From Lithodes maja (taxonomy: Eukaryota; Arthropoda; Malacostraca; Decapoda; Lithodidae): a DNA stretch of 64,000 nucleotides. The stretch is from NCBI GenBank assembly GCA_037953745.1, contig JBAKBP010003098.1, positions 96,590-160,589 on the forward strand, given 5' to 3'. Below, one piece after another: positions 41,913 through 51,980 of this stretch (the first letter of the stretch is position 1; every line of letters begins with the position of its first letter). The position numbers were made by a program, and so were the translations under genes. The notes under the pieces are model-generated. The model was given only the letters and a program-made list of their open reading frames with translations, searched no databases and was not told the DNA's origin.

Positions 41913-44735
41913 ATGAAGCTGATGTATAGTAATGTGGATGGCTTGCTGTCTAAGAAATTAGAATTGAATGACTATATTGAGAAATATAAACCACATATTA
42001 TGTGCTTAGCAGAAACAAAGTTGAGAGGTGGTACTGAATTGGGAGTGTTGGGATGGGAAGGGTACAATGTGTGGAGAAAAGATAGAGAAGGAAAAGTGGG
42101 CGGTGGAGTGTTAATAATGACTGACAGAAATATAGAAGCAAGTGAGATTAACCTAGGCAATAATAGATCAGAAATTATAGCAGTGACAATAAAAGACAAG
42201 GACAACAAAGCAACTGATATAGCAGTGGCTTATATACCACCACAAACTAGAGCATGGAAGCGGGATAAATATGATCAACTAATCACGGAATCTCTAGATG
42301 CACTAAAAATACTTTTTAATAGGAGAAATAAATTATTATTAACAGGTGATTTCAATTGTAAGGAAGTCAATTGGGAAGGGTTAGATGCGGGAAATAATAA
42401 TGAATCTTGGGGCAGTAAATTATTGAATCTAGTAACAGAAAACATGTTAACACAACATGTTAGAGAAAACACACGAATCAGAGGGATGGATGAACCATCC
42501 AGGCTGGACCTAGTCTTCACCAGTGATCCACATGATGTTAGAAAGATAAATTATCGTTGTCCCTTGGGAAAAAGTGATCACAAGATATTAGAAATGGAGA
42601 TGGATTTGGGGAAAAATGAGGAGAGAAAGGAAGGACATAAAATAAATAGATACAATTATGCTAAAACTGATTTTAAATCATTGAAACATTATTTCCAAAG
42701 TATAAATTGGAAGGAACTAGAAAGCCTGGAAATGGTTCAAGACAAATATAGACTTTTCCTGAAAGTATATGAAGAAGGGATACATAAATATGTCCCAAGG
42801 TTCCAATCAGGGGTAAAGAAGGAAAAAGAATGGTTCAATATAAGATGTAGTAAGGCACAGGATAGAAGAAACCGAGCCTGGAATATAGCACGGAAGAGAC
42901 ATAGTGAAAATAACTGGAATAAGTACAAGGAGAAAAGAAATGAATACGTAAAGATACGACGCGAGGAACAATATAAATATGAAAGGAATATTGTAGAGAA
43001 GTGCAAAAATGAGCCAAAACTATTTTATAGATTTGTAAATGGAAAAATAAAAACAAAAGAAGGTATTGTCAGACTAAGAGTTGGAACAAACAGCTATGAG
43101 AAAGATAAAGAATTGTGTGAAGTTATGAATGAAAAGCTTCAGTCAGTGTTTGTAAAAGAGGAGGAGTTTATAGAACCTAATAGAGAAATGAGAACACCAC
43201 AGATGCCTGAAATGAAAGTGACAAAAAGTGAAGTGCTGAAATTGATGCAGGATTTGGACGTGAGAAAATCAATGGGACCAGATGGAGTGGCTGGATGGAT
43301 CCTCAAAGAATGTGCGGAAGAGTTAGTGGAACCAATCTATGAAATCATCAAATCTTCACTGAATGAGGGAGACCTGCCAGTGGAATGGAAGAGAGCTAAC
43401 ATAGTACCAATTTACAAAGGAGGAGACAGAGAAAATCCGCTTAACTACAGACCGGTGTCCCTCACCAGCATTGTTTGTAAAATTTGTGAGAAAATTATAA
43501 GGAAAAAGTGGACACACTTCATTGAGGGACAGGGGGTGCTTAGCGAGAAACAATTTGGATTCAGGGAAGGGAGATCTTGTGTATCTAATTTATTAAGCTT
43601 TTATAGCAGAGTTGTAGATGTTACACAGGAGAGAGAGGGATGGGTTGACTGTGTTTACCTGGACCTGAAAAAGGCCTTTGACAGGGTGCCTCACAAAAGG
43701 TTATTGTGGAAATTGCAGGTTGTTGGAGGTGTACATGGTAGGATGTTAAAATGGATGGAAAACTTTTTAATAGGAAGAGAAATGAGGACCACGATACGAG
43801 ACGAATATTCACAGTGGAGGAGTGTGACGAGCGGAGTACCACAGGGATCAGTGTTGGGTCCGATAATGTTCCTACTTTATGTAAACGACATGCCAGAAAA
43901 CTTGAATAGTCATATGAATATGTTTGCGGATGACGCTAAGATCATGAAGAATGTCACCTGTATAGAAAGTTGTCAGGATCTTCAAAAGGACCTAGATGAG
44001 TTGCACAGATGGAGCCAAACCTGGAAAATGAGTTTCAATGCAGAAAAGTGTCATGTTTTGGAAGTGGGAACAAGTGAGATAAGGCCAAGCTGGGTGTACA
44101 AATTAGGAACTGAAATAATCGGCAAAACACGGCATGAGAAGGACCTTGGAGTGATAATACAAGATGATCTATCCCCGGAGAAGCATATTAACATGATCAT
44201 TGGAGGAGCATATGGAATAATAACCAATATGAGAGTGGCATTTAACTATTTGGATGAAGAAATGTTAAGAAAATTGATAATGACTATGATAAGACCAAGA
44301 TTAGAATATGCAGCAGTGATATGGTCACCACATTTGAAAAAACATATAAACAAATTAGAGAAAGTCCAAAGGATAGCAACGAAGATGATCCCAAGATTGA
44401 AGGAGTTGACATATGAGGAAAGACTTAAGACACTACAACTGCCTACCTTGAAAGAGAGAAGGGAACGAGGCGACTTAATAACGATGTTCAAGGGAGTAAA
44501 AAGTTTGGAACGAGTAGATAGGGAAGATCTATTCGTGAGGGATAATGGAAGGACAAGAGGGCACGAGTTTAAGCTGAGGAAGGGCAGATGTCGTAAGGAC
44601 ACAAAGAAATTCAGCTTCCCATATAGGAGTATAGAGACTTGGAACAACTTGGAGGAGGAGGTGGTGAGAGCGAGGAACATTAACATGTTCAAATCTAGGT
44701 TGGATAAAAGTAAATATGGAAATAGGGCAACATAA
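41913..44735 (+). CDS. CR1-like LINE ORF2 (endonuclease-reverse transcriptase)
   Basis: 940 residues without a break. The AP-type endonuclease occupies about residues 1-230: SNVDGLL, CLAETKL (catalytic Glu about 35), GDFNCKEVNW (about 145), LDLVFTSD and SDHKILE (about 221). The RT occupies about residues 480-760: NIVPIYKGG, LNYRPVSLTS, YLDLKKAFDRVPH (about 582), SGVPQGSVLGP (about 641) and FADDAKIM (active site about 671). The C-terminal part has RPRLEYAAVIWSPHLKKHI, EKVQRIATKMIP and a GHEFKLRKGRC region. It would nick the target and copy its own RNA there. All visible catalytic residues are present, so the copy may be competent; expression is not shown by sequence. Confidence 0.93.
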   Translation: MKLMYSNVDGLLSKKLELNDYIEKYKPHIMCLAETKLRGGTELGVLGWEGYNVWRKDREGKVGGGVLIMTDRNIEASEINLGNNRSEIIAVTIKDKDNKATDIAVAYIPPQTRAWKRDKYDQLITESLDALKILFNRRNKLLLTGDFNCKEVNWEGLDAGNNNESWGSKLLNLVTENMLTQHVRENTRIRGMDEPSRLDLVFTSDPHDVRKINYRCPLGKSDHKILEMEMDLGKNEERKEGHKINRYNYAKTDFKSLKHYFQSINWKELESLEMVQDKYRLFLKVYEEGIHKYVPRFQSGVKKEKEWFNIRCSKAQDRRNRAWNIARKRHSENNWNKYKEKRNEYVKIRREEQYKYERNIVEKCKNEPKLFYRFVNGKIKTKEGIVRLRVGTNSYEKDKELCEVMNEKLQSVFVKEEEFIEPNREMRTPQMPEMKVTKSEVLKLMQDLDVRKSMGPDGVAGWILKECAEELVEPIYEIIKSSLNEGDLPVEWKRANIVPIYKGGDRENPLNYRPVSLTSIVCKICEKIIRKKWTHFIEGQGVLSEKQFGFREGRSCVSNLLSFYSRVVDVTQEREGWVDCVYLDLKKAFDRVPHKRLLWKLQVVGGVHGRMLKWMENFLIGREMRTTIRDEYSQWRSVTSGVPQGSVLGPIMFLLYVNDMPENLNSHMNMFADDAKIMKNVTCIESCQDLQKDLDELHRWSQTWKMSFNAEKCHVLEVGTSEIRPSWVYKLGTEIIGKTRHEKDLGVIIQDDLSPEKHINMIIGGAYGIITNMRVAFNYLDEEMLRKLIMTMIRPRLEYAAVIWSPHLKKHINKLEKVQRIATKMIPRLKELTYEERLKTLQLPTLKERRERGDLITMFKGVKSLERVDREDLFVRDNGRTRGHEFKLRKGRCRKDTKKFSFPYRSIETWNNLEEEVVRARNINMFKSRLDKSKYGNRAT

Positions 44736-45557
44736 GTTATGATATGTTAGTCCAAAATACTGGGAACTGGGAATATCCATTACGATACTTGTCTAAGTAA
44801 AATGGATTGATTATAAAGTAACTAAGACAGGACAACACGAGCGCTGCTCAATTCCTGTAAACTACAAATAGGTAAATACAAATAGGTAAATACACCATCA
44901 ATGGGATGAGCAATCCCTTCCTAGATGATACCACCGAGCTACTAAGGCTGGACACACGAGATATGATAGACGAGTCTGTAGTTATCACAATCCGCACTGT
45001 GGAATCAGTAGGCAGAGCTCAGTACAAGTATCATAAGACAGTGATCAGGGACCGTATACACTCCATTCATTAGCCCACATCCACCCGCTGAAGAACCTAG
45101 TAGAAAAATATGTGGATGCATTGCCAGAATATTGATTTGATCTAGTGACACATAGTCACCTAGTGATATTCTCAATGGCTTTAATGCATTCCTTGACCCA
45201 GAAAATGTATATTTTGACACCAAGATTGACCTTGTAAGTGGCTTGGAAGCCGAGATATTGACATTTATAGATTTGACATGGCGGCCATCTTGGAAATCCA
45301 AGATGGCCACCATCTGCCATCTTGATGAAGTGGCTCCCACCAAAAGTTGAAAGCTATGGTGATGGAGAGTATGTGGAAAAAATTTGGTGCTTTTATCCGG
45401 CATGTCCCCATCCTTCTCACATCAGGTCCTAAGCCACCTGACTACATGTGGAGGACTGATAGGAGGTATGGAGGGGAATTATCTTACTTAATCACATATT
45501 CCTTTGTTTTGAGTGCTACTGGGGTCTTTTAAAAAGTTTTTTTTTAGGCCTTGTATC

Positions 45558-46611
45558 TTAACCCTTTCTCTGCGGGCTTATTTGCGCTATTTAGCGCATA
45601 TTCAGACACTCCTGAGTGATTAATCAAATATCTGCATTAAATGAACTGTATTCTGCCGAAAACTAGGCGAAAATAGCTTCAAAATGACACCAGAACGAGC
45701 TTCGTAGGTGGCGGGGTTCACCCGCAGCGTTGCCATAGACATTCGGGAAAACTAGCTAATTATTAGCTCTCGCTCGCTCGGCAACACTGTCGAGACAGCC
45801 GCGCGAGACCACAGTCTCCCTCAGTGAGCGGCTGGCTGCTCTGAGGGTCAAACAGAGGTCCCTCACGCTCCAGCCCACTGACACTCGATTTCTACGGCTT
45901 TTACAGGCTTTTAACCTGGGAACTGCGGGAAGACTCTTTAGAGTTCGGCCGGCGGACTGCGGGAAGACTCTCTGGAGTAAGTAAAACTAAAAATCAACTT
46001 TTTACATCGAAAAAAAAATTATTTTTTATTTTTATTTTTTTTTTTTTTTTTTTTTTTTTTTTGGCCCCTGGGCCATGCAAAATCTCAGTCCTCTACCTCC
46101 CCTCCTTCCCCACTTTCCTCCTATTCCTCAGTTATCACCTATTTTCCCTATTATTCCCTTATTCTGAGGTATATTTTCGTGCTAACATTAGCGAGTTGCA
46201 AGCAGGGTGTTGTCATCACTGATGGCCATCGAGTGCAAGAGAGAGAGAGAGAGTATCGATCGACTGTGTCTCAGTGGCCTTGGGGGAAATTGGCGGGAAA
46301 GGAGTTTGCCTCACCCATAGATTATACAACTCGCGGGCTATATCTCCGATTTTGACCATCCAAACGCTGTTTTCACTCGTTTTATTGTTGTTTCAGGTTA
46401 ATACCTTTATAATCAACCCATAATAGGCGCATATGGATAATTATTAATGCTATTAATGGTACAATGAATATTTTAGTGACGAAAAACCTCAAATACGTCA
46501 GCACAGGGGGAGGTTTTCATTTACCCCCGTGCGCACTTCAGAGGTTAAAGCCTGGAAATTGCTGTAAATTGCCTATGCGTTCCAGAACGTCACCCACAGG
46601 GAAAGGGTTAA
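45558..46611. mobile_element. TTAA MITE family C containing a nested family-A copy
   Basis: Begins TTAACCCTTTCTCTGCGGG and ends with the reverse complement of TTAACCCTTTCCCTGTGGG at 46611. A family-A MITE (45913-46548) is inserted in it. It shares its left TTAA with the end of the split family-B MITE. Confidence 0.7.
45913..46548 (+). mobile_element. TTAA MITE family A, copy 1
   Basis: 636 bp from TTAACCTGGGAACTGCGGG to CACTTCAGAGGTTAA, with a T-rich run near 46022-46061. Further copies: 53476-54111 (minus), 58458-59082 (plus) and partial 20375-20567. No coding. Confidence 0.85.
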
Positions 46612-46668
46612 GAGACCCATCGCCTTCGCCCAGTAAAACCTCTTAAGAGTCTCGGTGCCGTTCCCGGG

Positions 46669-47311
46669 TTAACCTGAGAACGGCGAGTCTATGGTAATTA
46701 AAACGACCCGCTGGGCGAAGGTATTGTGGGTAAATTCCGACGAATTTCGTCATTTTACGATAAATATCGTTATTACTTATTCATATGCACCTATTTTACG
46801 TTTAATATGAAGATATTAACATGTAACAACAATAAAACAAGTGGGAATAGTATTTGGGGGTTAAAAAAGACAAATTATTGCCGACTGTCCATTCATGAGG
46901 CGAGAGGCGCGCGAGACATACACCCTCCCCTTTCGAGGCCTGAAGCCAGACTGATGTCTCGCTTGTGAAGTCTCTCTCTTGCCACGATCTCTACATGCGT
47001 CCCAAATGACCTAGAAACCAGGTGGGAGATATTTCCGCGGAAAATAAACCGATAAACAAGGGAATAAGAGGAAACATAGGTGATAATTGAAAGGGAGGGG
47101 TGGGAAGGAGGGGAAGGGGGAGGGGGATTTGACATATGTGGAGGAGTGATAGGAGGTATGGGGGGGAACTATCTCACTTAATCACACATTCTTTTGTTTT
47201 GAGTGTCAGTGGGATATTTTGAAAGGCTTTTTTTAAACCTTGGCTCATATGAGGACGCTCGCCCTTGTAGGGTTCAGACTCATATGAGGACGCTCGCCGT
47301 TCTTGGATTAA
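46669..47311. mobile_element. TTAA MITE family B, complete copy
   Basis: Begins TTAACCTGAGAACGGCGAG and ends with the reverse complement of TTAATCCAAGAACGGCGAG. Internal landmarks ATCGTTATTACTTATTCATA and GTGGAGGAGTGATAGGAGGT recur at 57985-58400. Non-coding. Confidence 0.8.
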
Positions 47312-48018
47312 GGGGGAGGTAGCTGCTTTTTCTGGCTCCCCTTCACCCTCATGTTTAGTCCCATTAGTTTTGAGATTTTAAGACGTTCGCCCCATTAGTT
47401 AAGCAATTTTATTTTGTCCCATTTCTTTGCCAATAATAAGACCTTTTGTGCCATTCAGGTGTCTATTTTTATCCTGGCAAGCGATAACACACCTGTAATT
47501 TTGGAGGAACTGGCCTTCGGACGTGACATTTTTCTACCGAAATTTTTTACAAAATAATCTCGAAGGAGGATCTTGAGGATGTTGTTTTAAGCTTGATGGA
47601 GGCCTAGGGAGGAAACTATAATAATAAATAAATAAATAAACAAACACATAAATAACACCTACCCCCTTAAGGGAGGAAGGAGGAGGGGATATACTGTAGA
47701 GAGGGAGGTTTGACACTATTATATTTGTTTCTTATGCACACAAAATATTACATAGGCAAACGATTGGCTGGTGCTAAGGCCTCTTGATTGCATACAGTAG
47801 TTGATGTAACAAGGTTTATCTTCAGGTTACAGACATTGTATTATGAAAACATTTTCTGGAACCTTTCTATATCTCAACTACTGTATGTAATCAGGAAACC
47901 TAAAACCTGGGCTTATTGTGTGCCTCTGTAATATTTCAACTAAGTAATCTCCCATCGATGTGGTATATGAATGCAATTATATATAAGAGATGGTAAAGTA
48001 AGAGAAGTAGTACTGTAG
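47312..48018. other. No recognisable feature
   Basis: A short AAAT microsatellite (about 47622-47640) and otherwise unassigned sequence. Confidence 0.45.
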
Positions 48019-48020
48019 TA

Positions 48021-48231
48021 TAGGTAGCGCCAACGGACTTGACAATAATCTTGATGCCTGACCTCTTTGTAACTTAAAAGGGCCTTGAGCAAACTGGCTG
48101 TAAATATCCACACCTATTTCTTGGTGGACTCTTCCCTAATGGTAGAAACGTCAGCCCGATTGCTTTCATTAATTATCAGTTATAAGAAGTTAAGGGGTCA
48201 AGATTATTGTCAAGTTCGTTGGTGCTACCTA
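48021..48231. mobile_element. Tc1/mariner-type MITE (211 bp)
   Basis: Inverted ends TAGGTAGCGCCAACGGACTT and TAGGTAGCACCAACGAACTT continue through GACAATAATCTTGA, about 35 bp, flanked by TA dinucleotides (48019-48020 and 48232-48233). Confidence 0.85.
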
Positions 48232-48276
48232 TAGAAGGAGAAGGTAGATAATTATAGATGGTGATAACAATGATAA

Positions 48277-48312
48277 GGAGGAGGAGGAGGAAGAGGAGGA
48301 GGAGGAGGAGAA
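48277..48312. repeat. (GGA)n purine microsatellite
   Basis: An uninterrupted purine run of GGA/GAA triplets. Confidence 0.8.
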
Positions 48313-50264
48313 AAGAGAGAAGAAGGAAGGAAAAGAAAAGTCAGTTCTGTCAATACCATGAAGTCTTTTTCATATTATTTTAAAGTAATGTTTAACAATT
48401 TATTCAACTTTGAAATATTCTCTCGTTGTCAAGGAATTCAAACACCTGAAAACTCTTTCATAAGAATCGTTTTTTTTTTCTTGGTATCAATATTTTCTTT
48501 AATACAGTTGAGATAATTGTATGTAGTTAAGCTATAAGTTAAGATTTATTTATATCCACATTTACACTTGAATTATTTGTGCTTCTCATCTTTTCACTTT
48601 CTCTTTGTTCTCCCTTTAAAAACATTGTCTGCTCACTTATCTTTTTATTGTTACTGTAATTATCTTATTATCTCCATTCATTTTTCATTCTTTATTTGTA
48701 TTTTTTTTCTTTTCTTTTTTCTAGAGTATGTGTTCTTATATCCCTATTCTCTCAATAATAACCTGTGATGGTAATTGAGGAAAGAATACTGAACATATTT
48801 AGGGTAGCAGGAAACAGACATAGGAGGGAAAGAAACTATTAAAATAATTATATGATAATATATTAAAGCTAATTGATGGAAAACAAGAAGAATAGACAAA
48901 ATAAAATATAAACATTAATAATTATAGGGCCTTCTAATTTTGCCACCTGTAAATATCATATTATGGTATGCTAAAAGAAAATTAAACAGAGATAAATTAC
49001 GAACATACAGTAAAAAGAAAAAATATAAAATATAAGGCAGACAAAGTATAATCAAGAGGAAAATGTGGAAACAAGGGATGAGGACATGCAAAGAACATGA
49101 TCTAGAGAATAAGAAAGAGCAAGGAAACTAAAGTACAACAGATGCGAACGGCAACATACGAGAGAAATGACAAGTGAAAAGTTAAGAAATAATTTTTTTT
49201 AATATGAAAAAGATATGATGTATCTTGGACTGTTTAATATTTGCTAATATAACACATATTAATCATGTGTCTTGGATTGTGTATGCATTGGCAGCATTGA
49301 AAGCATCAGATTCAGGAGGCAAAGCAGCATAGGCCTACATGCAACACCCAATGTATGCACCAATTATTAAGGAATGGATATTCTGCAGGCAGCAGAATTC
49401 AGGAAGCATAACAACATGTATGATCCATACATGCAATGCCTATTTCATGCAACAATTGCTAAGGACAGAATATTAAACTTATATCATGCGAAAGCGGGTT
49501 TCAATCAGGCCACCTTCATAAGTCCCTGCCATTACTAATGCACCAAGACGACTAGTCCACTCAGTAGAAACCAAATATGGGTATTTATATATCTAAGATA
49601 CTGTTCTCTGATCACTTCATTTAGGCATTCTAAAGAGCAACATACAGTACTCAAGTAAATAACTAGATATTATATTGATGACTGTTAATACAATGTATAT
49701 CTACAATGTATATCTACAATGTACTATTCAAACTGTTCGTGAATACAATTGACTTCACACAGTGAAAAAATAATGACACTTATCTTTCAATCATGGTTTT
49801 GAATCTTAACATAATTAACCCCATCTGCATACACAAACAAACGCTTCATTAGTATCGTCAATCGTGACATATGCGGTCATTTAACCCTCTCAGTATTCTT
49901 TGATATACTCTGTATTGTATTTTGGCTATCATTACACAAATGTATTAAGCTTAGTAAGCACCTGTGAGAGATTAACGATTAATTGAGATAGTTTGTAATT
50001 AACTGTAAGAAGCCGTATCAACGTCAAGTAAAATCGCCTAGTGTTAGCACTAACATATGCACAGCATATGCTTCAATGTGTAGAAATTGTTGTAGATTTG
50101 TTTTTTTTATTATTATTATTACTATTTTTTAAAAGTTATATGAACTAAAGGTTTGTAGCATCACATTGTGCTAAAGTTACTTTCATTCAACAGCATTTTG
50201 TACATAACAATAGTGCACAATTGTTCGAAGAATGAAATGGATAATAAAATTTTAACGAGCCAAC
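48313..50264. other. AT-rich DNA, probably Ly6 intron
   Basis: No coding, RNA gene or element recognised over almost 2 kb. Low-complexity A/T tracts. Confidence 0.5.
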
Positions 50265-50420
50265 CTTCAAACATCCCCGAGGTCTTGACGCAGTATCTGG
50301 CTTCAAACACATGGTTGCAGGAGACTGGAGCAAGGCGGCGAGATGGGGCCTGGTATAACAGGTCAGCTGGACAGTGGGGGTCTGTACTGCTGTCACACTG
50401 GTAGCAGTCTATACCACCAG
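50265..50420 (-). CDS. Ly6/uPAR first-half exon, variant B
   Basis: 156 bp between a minus-strand acceptor (GGTTACAG|CT) at 50420 and donor (TTTGAAG|GTTGGC) at 50265, phase 1 on both sides. It encodes GGIDCYQCDSSTDPHC, a loop, SCNHVF and ARYCVKTSGMFE: five cysteines in the spacing of the first half of a Ly6 domain (C-X2-C start). Joining to the phase-1 acceptor at 28193 restores a Gly codon and a full 10-cysteine fold. The signal-peptide exon is not seen and should lie to the right. It is paralogous to the exon at 51312-51458. It could be a mutually exclusive exon or part of a separate tandem gene whose last exon I could not find. Confidence 0.8.
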
Positions 50421-50766
50421 CTGTAACCATAACACCACTTATAAGTGACTAATTCATTTCCTTTCACTAACCCGGAGTTGCTTCTTTGTTTATTTTCTTC
50501 CGCAGATTGATCGAAGGGAGGCAATCTATATCCTACCAAGCTAGTCTAATAGTTTTGTTAATAAAAGCGAAAGACAATTATTATACACTTATAAAGGTTT
50601 GCACAAGGAGTATCAGTACTAGGCTAATCCTTCACCCATTAGTAGAAATATTCTGTGGTAAAAGAAATTAATGAGTCAGATTATTAGCATCAATAAAGAT
50701 GCAGCATTTACATCACATACAAACATTAGTCCAGTGAGTAGTGTTATGCAGTTAAAATTTATGATA
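50421..50766. other. No recognisable feature
   Basis: Between the two Ly6 exons; no last-exon-like coding was seen on the minus strand here. Confidence 0.45.
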
Positions 50767-50966
50767 CAGTAAAACTCCTCTCTTTTGGACCACAAGGATC
50801 CAGAAATACAGGGCTTTCAGGCTAGGTATCTGGTAGAGCTTCATATTTCTCTTTCTCAAAGAAAGTCTGGAAGACCAAGGTAGCGTCTGAAAGACTGAAA
50901 AAATTGTCTGAACAACGGTGTCCAGTCCACAGTCTTTCTTTGGAACAAAGTCCGAAACACGAAGGT
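50767..50966. mobile_element. pogo-type MITE, one end only
   Basis: TA followed by CAGTAAAACTCCTCTCTTTT, like the ends of the elements at 21295 and 56666; includes GTCTGGAAGACC-type short inverted stretches. No matching right end was found. Confidence 0.5.
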
Positions 50967-51311
50967 AATCATTGAGACACCTGATACCCGATTCATACCA
51001 TTATCCCTTTTTCACACTTTCGGAAATTTCACAATTTCAAACTGGGATTACCTTCAATTAGTCCAAATCAGAGAAATTTTGCTAAATAAAACTATAAAGC
51101 TTTGATAAATGCACTAGTACAGCAAATCACTGAGTAGATACTAAAATATTATTTACTCAATGAGGATAGAAATAGAAATGCTGCATCTCTTGAGTGTAAG
51201 CCAGAAAAACTCATGCAACATGTTTATATTAACAGATGTTGGAGAGGTCAGAAAGTGATCAATGTTAGTGCGATGAGAAAATACAAGGAGAGCATGGGGT
51301 GTCTGCAGCAC
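50967..51311. other. No recognisable feature
   Basis: AT-rich; part of the presumed Ly6 intron. Confidence 0.45.
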
Positions 51312-51458
51312 CTTCTACGAGCCCGGTCATCTTAACGCAGTACTGGACGTTCTGTATGTGCTTGCAGGACTGGGGGGCCAGGGAATGGTGTTGGGGGAGA
51401 GAGTTGCCGCACGTCCTCTCGCTGGTAGAGTTGCACTGGAAGCACGACATCTCCGAAG
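51312..51458 (-). CDS. Ly6/uPAR first-half exon, variant A
   Basis: 147 bp from acceptor (TTTCCTCTCAG|CT) at 51458 to donor (GTAGAAG|GTGCTG) at 51312, phase 1-1. It encodes SEMSCFQCNSTSERTC, then QSCKHIQNVQYCVKMTGLVE. The five cysteines and the terminal YCVK-x-(S/T)G pattern align with the exon at 50265-50420. Both exons have lengths divisible by three, and including both would give 15 cysteines and an improper fold, so alternative use fits better. The protein would be a secreted-side, GPI-linked Ly6 module. No other exon of this gene was recognised nearby. Confidence 0.8.
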
Positions 51459-51980
51459 CTGAGAGGAAACGCTAGGTCAGTTTTATGGAATCATGTTTAG
51501 AAATAGTTATTCGAAGATCATAATGTGGCTCTATGTAGGCTAATGGTTACAAAAATATCCATCTATCTAATTGAAAATACTATACCATCAAAATATTAAC
51601 AAGAACTAGAGGGCACTTAGATTTAGTGTTAAACCACAACTATTTAGTACCCGTTAACTTGATGGCGTTTAGATTTTATATTAGTCCCCCAGTCAAACCC
51701 ATCATACCATTATAATTGATCCACACACACACACTACTGAATGATTACCGGTACCCAGAACCAGCAATACGCTATGTGTGGGTTAAAAATGTAGGCATAA
51801 TTGGCCACATAAATTATTATCCAATCTGTGATTCTAGAAGTGGAAGGAAACATATGATGGACTTACTATAATAATTGGCTATAAAACCGTCAATTGGTCT
51901 TATTAGAGGATGTTTCATAAAACGTGTACTGATTTTAAATGTATGTTATTTCGTTTTTATATAACCTACATTTCTATTTT
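51459..51980. other. No recognisable feature
   Basis: AT-rich flank of the Ly6 exon; no signal-peptide exon found. Confidence 0.45.

Larger units (their letters stand above)
40498..44893 (+). mobile_element. CR1-like LINE with both ORFs open
   Basis: 5' UTR about 40498-40710, ORF1 40711-41874, a 38-bp gap, ORF2 41913-44735, and a 3' UTR ending in two copies of AAATAGGTAAATAC. Short direct repeats at the 3' end without poly(A) are the CR1/L2 habit. The conserved host gene of the TIR element is interrupted on both sides. No obvious target-site duplication was seen. Open ORFs make this the youngest-looking LINE in the window. Confidence 0.85.
35757..45075 (+). pseudogene. Conserved multicopy protein of the TIR element, broken into blocks
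   Basis: The start MDWALCIICQQPTTEALRC at 35757 gives a CxxC-type N-terminus. Later blocks: 36540-37459 (stops, then an open frame from 36992 with QEKKIQARAFVELITHVE), 37932-38920 (ALDNLDHNPSSTTAKGSF, HPGD-type context, IVMFGGLH), 39131-39666 (GIASSGTDDSFLKASHLTR, LDHQNYARWIPVHIRDM), 40277-40497 (AHEQNNNLVTGSGGAVGLTE) and 44894-45075 (MSNPFLDDTTELLRLDTRD). The blocks are collinear with a long protein I know from many fish and invertebrate genomes as an abundant uncharacterised family. Its usual C-terminal third is missing here. Its position inside TIRs suggests that it belongs to a mobile element; whether it is the transposase is unknown. The copy has frameshifts, stops and five insertions, so it is dead. 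Confidence 0.75.
34848..45443 (+). mobile_element. Large TIR element (about 10.6 kb) carrying a conserved gene
   Basis: The left end (34848 on, TAGTCAGGCAGCTTAG) and right end (to 45443) are inverted copies over about 250 bp, including AAAGCACCAAATT, ACATACTCTCCATCACCATAG, GGTGGGAGCCACTTCATCA and paired CCATCTTGGATTTCCAAGATGG palindromes. Outside, both sides are parts of one family-B MITE, which confirms the borders. The duplicated target is only CAT or ACAT. Inside lie a decayed conserved gene (35757-45075) and nested insertions: an inverted repeat, two SINEs, a hAT-type MITE and a CR1-like LINE. Subtracting these, the element proper is about 4.5 kb. The superfamily is not recognised. Confidence 0.8.
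34655..45561. mobile_element. TTAA MITE family B, copy split by a 10.6-kb insertion
   Basis: Bases 34655-34847 match the family-B copy at 46745-47130, and 45444-45561 continue it (GTGGAGGACTGATAGGAGGT ... TTTTTTTTAGGCCTT, ending in TTAA). The large TIR element occupies the gap, which marks the insertion site of that element. The 5' end of this MITE is truncated. Confidence 0.75.
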
